NCBI GenBank assembly: GCA_900770145.1
Contig: CAAGJL010000299.1
Location: 1 to 10,393, forward strand
Reading direction: 5' to 3'
Origin: Clostridia bacterium
GTDB lineage: Bacteria > Bacillota > Clostridia > Oscillospirales > CAG-272
DNA: 10,393 nt
Made by a program: the position numbers and the translations under genes. Positions 1-5,187 of this stretch are shown here, in pieces. Below the pieces are notes generated by a model that worked only from the letters and a program-made list of their open reading frames with translations, searched no databases and was not told the DNA's origin. Within the stretch, counting starts at the first letter, position 1; each line of letters begins with the position of its first letter.

Positions 1-903
1 CAGCTCGCTCCGCCCGGCGCCGCCAAGCCCGGCAAGCCCCAGAATCTCCCCCCTGCGCAGGGAAAAACTGACGTCCCTTACCTTGGTATAACGGGAGGAA
101 AGATGCTCCGCGCGGAAAACGATCTCCGTGCCGACGGGCGGCTTTGCGGGAAAGCGGTGCGTTAAGTCTCTGCCGACCATCAGCCGGATGATGGTATCCA
201 TATCCAGCTCGGCGGCGGGGGCGGTCTTGATGTGCGCGCCGTCCCGCATCACGGTGATTTCATCCGAAATACGGAAGATTTCTTCCATTTTGTGCGAAAT
301 ATAGATGATTCCGCACCCGCGGTCGCGTAACATCCGCACGATGCGAAAAAGGTGCTCCGCCTCTTCCTCCGAAAGGGAAGAGGTCGGCTCGTCCAGCACG
401 ATGATTTTCGCATGATAGGAGACCGCCTTTGCAATCTCCGCCATTTGCCGCTTTGCCACCGAGAGGCTTCCGATTTTCTGTTTCGGGTCGAGCTTGATGC
501 CGAGATCGGCTAAAATTTCCCCGGTTTTCCGGTGCATTTCGCCTTCGTTGACAAAGCCCCATCTGCCGGGATAGCGCCCCAGCCAGATGTTGTCGCTGAC
601 GCTGCGGTTCAGCGCCTGATTCAGTTCCTGGTGCACCATGGCAACGCCGTGCGCCAGCGCCTCTTTCGGGTTTGCAAACAGCACCTTCTCCCCATCCAAA
701 AAGATTTCGCCGCTGTCTGCCGCGTAAATGCCGAAAAGGCATTTCATCAGGGTCGATTTTCCCGCCCCGTTCTCGCCCATCAGGGCGTGCACGCTCCCCC
801 GCCGCACGCGAAGAGACACGTGATCCAGCGCTTTGACACCGGGGAACTCTTTGACCAGCTCCCGCATTTCCAAAAGGGTTTCATTCTCCGAAATATTTTG
901 CAT
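1..903 (-). CDS. mglA: Galactose/methyl-galactoside ABC transporter ATP-binding protein (partial)
   Basis: This is the ATPase subunit that powers sugar import through an Mgl-type ABC transporter at the inner face of the membrane. The first 301 residues are present and the left edge cuts the rest; family members are about 500 residues. The first nucleotide-binding domain is complete. It has Walker A GENGAGKST at 43-51, Q-loop Q92, a signature region LSVAKRQ at 147-153 (degenerate, as usual for MglA), Walker B IIVLDEP at 167-173 and the switch histidine in ISHKMEE near 204. The second domain begins near 260 with the degenerate P-loop GLGGAGRSE (292-300) typical of sugar-type ATPases. Similarity to E. 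coli MglA is clear along the whole length. The ATG at 903 has AAGGA about 7 nt upstream, and the gene overlaps the 3' end of mglB by 23 bp, so the two are probably translationally coupled. The permease gene mglC is expected beyond the left edge. Confidence 0.95.
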   Translation of the reverse strand, partial: MQNISENETLLEMRELVKEFPGVKALDHVSLRVRRGSVHALMGENGAGKSTLMKCLFGIYAADSGEIFLDGEKVLFANPKEALAHGVAMVHQELNQALNRSVSDNIWLGRYPGRWGFVNEGEMHRKTGEILADLGIKLDPKQKIGSLSVAKRQMAEIAKAVSYHAKIIVLDEPTSSLSEEEAEHLFRIVRMLRDRGCGIIYISHKMEEIFRISDEITVMRDGAHIKTAPAAELDMDTIIRLMVGRDLTHRFPAKPPVGTEIVFRAEHLSSRYTKVRDVSFSLRRGEILGLAGLGGAGRSEL

Positions 904-1945
904 AGGGAATCCTTATTTTGCGCACGGTCTCGTCTACCGAAAACGCGCCCGTGCCGTCCATCAGCGCTTTGCCTTCCGTCGCGTTGGCGGCAAGCAGGGC
1001 AAGCGCTTTCGCCATGCCTGACGCGTCCTGCTTCACGGTGCCGGTCATTTTGCCGTCCCGGATCAGCGCCACCGCCGCCTCGGTCGCGTCTACGCCGAAC
1101 ACCGGAATGGCGGGCGCCCCCGCGCCGGTGTTGTAACCGGCGGCATTCAGCGCCGAAATCGCACCCTCCGCCATACCGTCGTTGTTGCAGATCACCAACT
1201 CGATCATATTTTTGTTTGCCGCGTTGTGGGTGGTCAGCGCGGTGGTCATATATTCGTTTGCCGCGGCGGCGGACCACTGCCCGTTTTTGTCTACCAGATA
1301 TTCGTTTTTGTTGCTCTCGTCATAAAACCGAAGCGGCTTTTTGCCGGCTGCCATCAGCATTTCGTTGGCTTTTTCCACACTGTATTTGGTGCGGTAAATC
1401 GCCTCGTTGTTCCCCTCCTCCCCTTTGAAGAGGATATAGGAAATCCGCCCGTCGCCGTTGAGATCCAGTTCGTCATAGTGTGCCAGCAGATACTCGCCGA
1501 TCATCTCGCCCTGCAAAATCCCCGCCTCCTCGGCTCTGGTGCCCACAAAGGCGCATTGATCGTAACTGTTGACAATACCGTCGCTGACCTCGCGGTTGAA
1601 AAACACCAGCGGCACGCCCGCGTTTTTCGCAAGCCCTACAATCTCGGTCGCCGCGTCGTCCGACCCGGTGTTGACAATGTTGACCAACAGCACTTTTGCA
1701 CCCCCGGTCACGGCGGTGCGCACCTGCTCGGTCTGCGTGGTCTGGGAGCCGCTGCCGTCATAATCCGAGGAGGAAAGCCCGCGGTCGGTCAGTTCTTTTT
1801 TCAGCGCAGTGTGCACGGAGGAAATATACGTGTCGCTGAACGTATAATAAAAGACGTCCGCTTTTTCCTTTTTTCTGCCGCAACCGACCAGCGCCGCAGA
1901 GCAAAGACAAAGAATCAAAAACAAAGAAATCAGTCGTTTTTTCAT
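881..1945 (-). CDS. mglB: Galactose/glucose-type periplasmic-binding lipoprotein of an Mgl ABC transporter
   Basis: This 354-residue lipoprotein captures sugar outside the cell for the Mgl importer. It has a lipoprotein signal peptide (MKK, hydrophobic core, lipobox LVGC with C22 as the lipidated residue) followed by a type I periplasmic-binding fold. Alignment by eye to E. coli MglB finds the calcium loop DLNGDGRIS (161-169). Sugar-contact positions D38, N117 (in FFNRE), R185, W224, N254/N255 and D286 (in FGVDA) are kept. E. coli H152, D154 and N256 appear as N179, E181 and Q306, so ligand preference may differ. The ATG at 1945 is chosen over an upstream in-frame ATG at 2005 because it begins the signal peptide and has AAAGGTGA just upstream. 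It is the first gene of the operon and runs 23 bp into mglA. No clear promoter was found upstream. Confidence 0.93.
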   Translation of the reverse strand: MKKRLISLFLILCLCSAALVGCGRKKEKADVFYYTFSDTYISSVHTALKKELTDRGLSSSDYDGSGSQTTQTEQVRTAVTGGAKVLLVNIVNTGSDDAATEIVGLAKNAGVPLVFFNREVSDGIVNSYDQCAFVGTRAEEAGILQGEMIGEYLLAHYDELDLNGDGRISYILFKGEEGNNEAIYRTKYSVEKANEMLMAAGKKPLRFYDESNKNEYLVDKNGQWSAAAANEYMTTALTTHNAANKNMIELVICNNDGMAEGAISALNAAGYNTGAGAPAIPVFGVDATEAAVALIRDGKMTGTVKQDASGMAKALALLAANATEGKALMDGTGAFSVDETVRKIRIPYAKYFGE

Positions 1946-1963
1946 ACCGGTATCACCTTTCCC

Positions 1964-1980
1964 GCCGCAAAATTTGCGGC
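1964..1980 (-). promoter_or_regulatory. 17-bp palindrome just upstream of mglB
   Basis: GCCGCAAA-A-TTTGCGGC is a perfect 8-1-8 inverted repeat ending about 18 bp before the mglB ATG, immediately upstream of its ribosome binding site. As DNA it has the form of an operator for a dimeric repressor. As RNA it could form a 5-bp stem (GCCGC/GCGGC) next to the Shine-Dalgarno. The symmetry is observed; the role is inferred. The centre does not look like a standard catabolite (cre) site. Confidence 0.45.
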
Positions 1981-2063
1981 TGTTTGATGTTATTATGCCG
2001 AGCACGGCGGCAGATTATGAGAGCGACGCCGCTCCGTTTTTCGGCAGATTTTCCTGATTTTAC

Positions 2064-2093
2064 AAAAAAAGCCCGCCCGGCAAACCGGGCGGG
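2064..2093 (-). terminator. Intrinsic terminator, minus strand
   Basis: CCCGCCCGG (2072-2080), loop CAAA, CCGGGCGGG (2085-2093) form a 9-bp all-G/C stem. Read on the minus strand it is followed by a run of seven T residues (the A run at 2064-2070), which is classic terminator form. No minus-strand gene lies directly upstream of it, and mglB starts 119 bp downstream. It may therefore attenuate the mgl operon from an upstream promoter, or insulate mgl from antisense transcription. Confidence 0.6.
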
Positions 2094-2124
2094 GGTACCG
2101 CGAAAAACGGCGAGAGAAAAAGGG

Positions 2125-2153
2125 TTGACAATTTTTGAAAACAATGTTAAAAT
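2125..2153 (+). promoter_or_regulatory. Sigma-A promoter for the 2241-3016 unit
   Basis: TTGACA (2125-2130), a 17-bp spacer and TAAAAT (2148-2153) match the consensus at 11 of 12 positions. Transcription would start near 2159-2161, exactly where the folded leader begins. The surrounding A/T-rich DNA (2131-2160) fits a strong promoter. Confidence 0.8.
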
Positions 2154-2158
2154 TTATG

Positions 2159-2223
2159 TGTAGACAAAATCCTGCGAGAGGTTTACCTGTTTAAGAAGCA
2201 CCGGTCAACCGCTCTCGACTACA
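2159..2223 (+). ncRNA. Structured 5' leader RNA of unknown class
   Basis: The predicted transcript opens with nested pairings. TGTAG (2159-2163) pairs with CTACA (2219-2223), and CGAGAG (2175-2180) pairs with CTCTCG (2212-2217). An inner extension (G-C, U-A, U-A, then ACC 2185-2187 with GGU 2203-2205) closes a loop of about 15 nt at 2188-2202. A terminator follows at 2261-2300, giving an RNA of about 140 nt if transcription stops there. The arrangement is that of a riboswitch, attenuator leader or small RNA. I compared it from memory with the common riboswitch classes, SRP RNA and 6S RNA and recognised none. Pairings were read by eye. Confidence 0.45.
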
Positions 2224-2240
2224 GACGGAGGTATCCGCCG

Positions 2241-2324
2241 ATGAACCCGAACAACTTTTTGCGCATCAGAAACCGCAACGCCGTTTCTATGCGCTTTTTT
2301 GATTTCTTTGGGGGTACACGATGA
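2241..2324 (+). CDS. Candidate 27-residue leader peptide or small protein
   Basis: This short ORF has ATG at 2241 and TGA at 2322-2324, with GGAGG at 2227-2231 spaced 9 nt, a good ribosome binding site. Its stop overlaps the start of the next gene as ATGA (2321-2324), the classic layout of translational coupling. The peptide is rich in Asn and Arg (five each) and Phe (five) and has no obvious domain or membrane segment. A strong terminator hairpin (2261-2294) and its T run lie inside the ORF, so a translating ribosome would melt the hairpin. That suggests a leader peptide controlling read-through, but chance cannot be excluded for so short an ORF. The SD itself lies in a small hairpin, CGGA/TCCG (2226-2237). 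Confidence 0.45.
   Translation: MNPNNFLRIRNRNAVSMRFFDFFGGTR
2261..2300 (+). terminator. Intrinsic terminator or attenuator inside the leader ORF
   Basis: GCGCAT(C)AGAAAC at 2261-2273 pairs with GTTTCTATGCGC at 2283-2294. That is a 12-bp stem with one bulged C and a 9-nt loop, followed directly by six T residues (2295-2300). It sits between a strong promoter and the gene at 2321. Either most transcripts end here as a short RNA of about 140 nt, or termination is conditional. No convincing mutually exclusive antiterminator was found; GGTTT (2180-2184) could pair with AAACC (2270-2274), but weakly. Confidence 0.65.
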
Positions 2325-3016
2325 AAAAATTTTTGTTAATCCTGTTTGCCGCGCTCCTGCTTTGCGCCTGTCTGCCGGTTGGTGCAGAACCTTCGCCCCC
2401 TGTCTCCGGGTGGGTAAAACTTGAGGAAAATAAACTCAGGCAGGGGGAAGATTTCGAGGTAACCATAACCTGCGAAATAGCTCCGGAATGTTACCGGCAT
2501 GAAGACGAAGACATCATTAAAACAGAAGTCACCGCAACGCTTCAGATGTCTTCTTATGTGTACGACAAAAGCGGAGAAAACCGCGAACTATACGCCAAAA
2601 AAATATTACATACGATGAATGACGAACAATTTCGCGCAATGCATGACCGCTCACCGGAAAAGGACTATTTCGGAATTACGGAAACCATTACCATTCCGCA
2701 CGACTGGTTTGCCGGGGATCAGGGAGCGATTTCGTGGACGTTGAAATGTGAGCTTTACACATATGACAGGGAATACGATTTGGAGTTTGAAGAAACACAA
2801 GCCGGAGGTTGCTCTTTGTATTACATCAAACGCGGAAAGAATATTCTCCTTTTTAACAATTACTATGATTACAAAAATTACAACCAAACCTTGGAAGAAA
2901 CAAAACACAAACTTTACATTGCAATCGCGGCAACCGCGGTGGCTATCCCCGTGGCGGTTTTCGCCATCCGGTGGGGCGTGAAAAAGAAGAAACAGAAAAA
3001 CGCCGGGCAATCGTAA
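2321..3016 (+). CDS. Unrecognised exported, C-terminally membrane-anchored protein
   Basis: I do not recognise this 231-residue protein. It has an N-terminal signal peptide (MKKF plus a hydrophobic run to about 20, likely cleaved after VGA at 22). A possible lipid-attachment Cys17 sits in a poor lipobox, LCAC. An extracytoplasmic region of about 175 residues follows, with beta-like, charged and Tyr-rich segments; its start (32-52, GWVKLEENKLRQGEDFEVTI) resembles the opening strands of Ig-like or CARDB-like domains. A single transmembrane helix (about 198-217) and a basic KKKKQKN tail place the C-terminus inside the cell. The gene is visibly more A/T-rich than its neighbours, which could mean recent acquisition. 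It is coupled to the mini-ORF by ATGA overlap with a weak GGGGG SD at 2310-2314. Flanking terminators make it a free-standing unit. Confidence 0.8.
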   Translation: MKKFLLILFAALLLCACLPVGAEPSPPVSGWVKLEENKLRQGEDFEVTITCEIAPECYRHEDEDIIKTEVTATLQMSSYVYDKSGENRELYAKKILHTMNDEQFRAMHDRSPEKDYFGITETITIPHDWFAGDQGAISWTLKCELYTYDREYDLEFEETQAGGCSLYYIKRGKNILLFNNYYDYKNYNQTLEETKHKLYIAIAATAVAIPVAVFAIRWGVKKKKQKNAGQS

Positions 3017-3029
3017 TTTTTCCACTCAG

Positions 3030-3061
3030 AAAGCGCCCCTCCCACCGGGAGGGGCGCTTTT
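3030..3061. terminator. Bidirectional terminator between convergent genes
   Basis: AAAGCGCCCCTCCC (3030-3043), loop ACC, GGGAGGGGCGCTTT (3047-3060) is a perfect 14-bp inverted repeat with A residues on the left and T residues on the right. It lies between the plus-strand gene ending at 3016 and the minus-strand gene ending at 3063, so it can stop both transcripts. Confidence 0.9.
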
Positions 3062-3062
3062 G

Positions 3063-3533
3063 TCAGGTGCGTTTGGCAAAGATGCCGGCAAACGTGAGGG
3101 GTGTGCGGGCGAGCAGGCGCTCAATGAGAGCGTCGATGGCGAGAATCAGCCACATCAGCGCCCCCCAGCAGAGCGAAAATTTAAGGCAAATCAGCCCGCG
3201 GTATTCATGCGGGCAACCGGTATAATCCCACACGCGAAGCCCGTGAAAGGTGAGAAAATACAGCCCGAAGAAATACTCATACGCAGTCAGAATACCAAAC
3301 CCCAAGAGCGGAAGCACCAAAACCTGACCCTTTCGCGGGAGCGGGAGGCGGCACAGCAGCACGCCGAGGAGAAACGCCCCGCCGCCGAGGAAAAATACAT
3401 GAGGCAGGGGCGGCGTATGGTGGCGAATCAGACGAAACACCGTTTCAATGGCAAAATACAGCCCGCCGCCAAGGCAAAACTCCGCCGTCAGTTTCAAAGC
3501 CAACCACAGCGTAGCGGAAAACGCACGTTTCAC
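3063..3533 (-). CDS. Small integral membrane protein, 'putative ABC transporter permease' (CmpB-like, PF06541) family
   Basis: This is a 156-residue hydrophobic protein with about four or five membrane segments. It carries the residues that mark the clostridial family usually annotated as putative ABC transporter permease: an acidic residue in the second segment (IETVF, E30), TAYEYFFG with E86, VWDYTG (101-106) and GLICLKFSLCWG (113-124). The WDY...G-ICL pattern is the best diagnostic. Biochemical function is not established, and the ABC name comes from automatic annotation. The start is taken as GTG at 3533, which has AAAGGAG 7 nt upstream; a TTG at 3560 in the same frame lies before that site and is less likely. 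It lies 89 bp downstream of the MATE gene with no clear terminator between, so the two may share a transcript. Confidence 0.75.
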   Translation of the reverse strand: MKRAFSATLWLALKLTAEFCLGGGLYFAIETVFRLIRHHTPPLPHVFFLGGGAFLLGVLLCRLPLPRKGQVLVLPLLGFGILTAYEYFFGLYFLTFHGLRVWDYTGCPHEYRGLICLKFSLCWGALMWLILAIDALIERLLARTPLTFAGIFAKRT

Positions 3534-3622
3534 CCCGTTTCTCCTTTCCCCAAAATGCAAACATCCCCTTCGCCCGACGGGAGAAATCCGAGCCCGCCTG
3601 CCTGTGCGATATGCAGCGGGTT

Positions 3623-5032
3623 TTACTCGTTCATCCGAAATTCCTCAATCTCCGGGGCGCTTGTAATCTGCCGGATCCATTTGCGGCTGCGAAAGCGGAT
3701 CAGGCACAGCACGGTTTTGACAATGTCCTCCGCGATAAACATCGTGGCAAGCAGAACAGCAAAGTGCGTGGGGCGAAGAAACCGCGCCACCAAAAACAGC
3801 GCGGGGATGCCGCAGAAATAAAGCCCCGCCATATCCACCAGGCACCCGGTTTTGGTATCCCCGCCGGAGCGGAAGATGCCGCACACCATGGTATAGGAAA
3901 TCATATGAACGCCGATCCAGAAGCCGTAAAACAACAGGCACTCGGAGGCAACCTGCCGCGCGCCCGCCGTTTCAATCGGGAAAAGGGACAACAACGGCTC
4001 ACGCAACAGCACCAGCAAACCGCCCAGAACCACCCCGGTGATCGGGGTCATCACGGCAAAGCGTCTTGCCGCACGGTACGCTTCCCCGTGTTCTCCCGCG
4101 CCCACGCGCATCCCCACCATCACGGCACACGCGCCGCAGATGCCGACGAAAAACACAAAGAAAATCTGCTGTACGTTCTCATAAAGGGTGTACCCCGCGT
4201 AGTTTTCCATCCCCTGCCGGGCAAGAATCATAGCGTACACATTGGTGCCGCAAGCCCACAGCGCCTCGTTGATGAGCACCGGGGATGCGGTGCGGAGATA
4301 CGTCTTGCAGAATGCCCGGTCAAAGGCAAATAAGCCCCGGAACGTACCGCGAAACGGCGTTTTTCCAAGCAACATACACGTCACCAGAAACGCCGCCTGC
4401 ACCGCATAACTGACAATCGTGCCGTAAGCCGCGCCGCGAAGCCCCAGCGCGGGGAAACCGAAATGCCCGCCGATCAGGCAATAGTTGACCGCCACATTGA
4501 CGGCAACGGCAATGCCGGAGGAAATCAGCGGCAGACGAACGCACTCCACCGAACGCAGGGAAATGCTGAGAATCTGCGAAATGACCAAAAACGGCACCGC
4601 AACGGCGTACACGCGAAGGTAAGACGCGGCAAGGGCAATCATCTGCGGGTCATCGGTAAAAATACCGGCAAGCGCGGCAGGAAACAGCGCCAGCGCCACG
4701 GCGTAAAGCAAGCCGAAACCGAGCGCCACCGAAAGGGCAAAGCCAAGACAGCGCAACAGGTTGTTTTTCTCTTTTGCCCCCCAATATTGCGAAAGCAGGG
4801 CAGAACAGCCCGAAGCAAAGCCGAAGCAAATCACGTTCAGCAAAAAACTGAATCTGGCGGCAACCCCGATGGCGGAAGTGGCGGCGTTACCCAGCCCCAC
4901 GATCATCACCGTATCCACCAGCGTGCCGCAGGAGGTCAGCAGGTTCTGAAACGCGATAGGCAGGGCAAGTTTGAGGGCGGTGCGATAAAAGCCCGCGCCG
5001 CCGGTATTGGTTTTGAGAAGTTTATCAGACAT
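3623..5032 (-). CDS. MATE family multidrug/toxin efflux transporter
   Basis: This 469-residue inner-membrane protein is predicted to have 12 transmembrane helices and to export drugs, toxins or metabolites by Na+ or H+ antiport. Family marks in each half include GCSALLSQYWGAKE (75-88), VNYCLIGG with LGLRGAAYGTIVS (182-208), GMRVGAGE (307-314) and RSGGDTK (388-394). Length is normal and both repeats are intact. Substrate cannot be predicted from sequence. ATG 5032 is kept because no other in-frame ATG or GTG precedes the first helix. It lacks a Shine-Dalgarno: upstream is a G/C hairpin followed by GTTTTTATTT ending at the ATG. No promoter was found in the 155-bp gap, so it probably depends on read-through from the peptidase gene. 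Confidence 0.93.
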   Translation of the reverse strand: MSDKLLKTNTGGAGFYRTALKLALPIAFQNLLTSCGTLVDTVMIVGLGNAATSAIGVAARFSFLLNVICFGFASGCSALLSQYWGAKEKNNLLRCLGFALSVALGFGLLYAVALALFPAALAGIFTDDPQMIALAASYLRVYAVAVPFLVISQILSISLRSVECVRLPLISSGIAVAVNVAVNYCLIGGHFGFPALGLRGAAYGTIVSYAVQAAFLVTCMLLGKTPFRGTFRGLFAFDRAFCKTYLRTASPVLINEALWACGTNVYAMILARQGMENYAGYTLYENVQQIFFVFFVGICGACAVMVGMRVGAGEHGEAYRAARRFAVMTPITGVVLGGLLVLLREPLLSLFPIETAGARQVASECLLFYGFWIGVHMISYTMVCGIFRSGGDTKTGCLVDMAGLYFCGIPALFLVARFLRPTHFAVLLATMFIAEDIVKTVLCLIRFRSRKWIRQITSAPEIEEFRMNE

Positions 5033-5057
5033 AAATAAAAACTGCCGCCGCGCGGCA
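5033..5057 (-). terminator. Terminator-like hairpin abutting the MATE start codon
   Basis: On the minus strand TGCCGC, loop GCG, GCGGCA (5043-5057) forms a short G/C hairpin followed by GTTTTTATTT (5033-5042) and then at once the MATE ATG. It fits a terminator for the peptidase gene. It leaves no room for a promoter or ribosome binding site between it and the ATG, so if it terminates, it must do so conditionally for the MATE gene to be expressed. Confidence 0.5.
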
Positions 5058-5066
5058 AAAGACGCA

Positions 5067-5095
5067 GGAGAACTGCCGCGCCGCGGCAGTTCTCC
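5067..5095. repeat. 29-bp near-perfect palindrome in the MATE leader
   Basis: GGAGAACTGCCGCG (5067-5080), centre C, CGCGGCAGTTCTCC (5082-5095) is a perfect 14-1-14 inverted repeat. The core AACTGCCGC recurs at 5040-5048 at the base of the next hairpin. In the minus-strand RNA the first arm could therefore pair either with its own partner or with the downstream copy, as in an attenuator. It could also serve as a terminator for the peptidase transcript. Confidence 0.55.
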
Positions 5096-5113
5096 TTATT
5101 TCGGCGTGCCCGA

Positions 5114-5162
5114 CCTGTCAGGAACCTCACCGGGAGAACCGGGTTTGTCGTCTCCTGTCAGG
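5114..5162. other. Stem-forming element with paired CCTGTCAGG repeats
   Basis: CCTGTCAGG occurs at 5114-5122 and 5154-5162. Because CCTG and CAGG are complementary, the two copies can pair with each other around one mismatch. Inside, AACC (5123-5126) can pair with GGTT (5142-5145), and two CCGGG copies lie between. The element lies in the peptidase-MATE gap. It may be part of a structured untranslated region; no known RNA class was recognised. Confidence 0.35.
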
Positions 5163-5187
5163 CTGACGGCACGGGGCGGACTGTTCC

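Noticed and set aside
532..1428. Plus-strand open frame of 298 codons, and another at 1226-1987.
   Set aside because: Both are antisense to mglA/mglB, which have clear homology; their translations are Arg/Pro/Cys-rich and show no domain.
2088..2104. GGGGGTACCGCG resembles the T-box antiterminator sequence (GGTGGnACCGCG).
   Set aside because: It follows rather than precedes the nearby hairpin, that hairpin has its T run on the other strand, no specifier stem is visible upstream, and a new promoter begins 20 bp later.
3611..5038. Plus-strand open frames at 3611-4333 and 4463-5038.
   Set aside because: They are antisense to the intact MATE gene and have His/Gln/Arg-rich translations without family resemblance.
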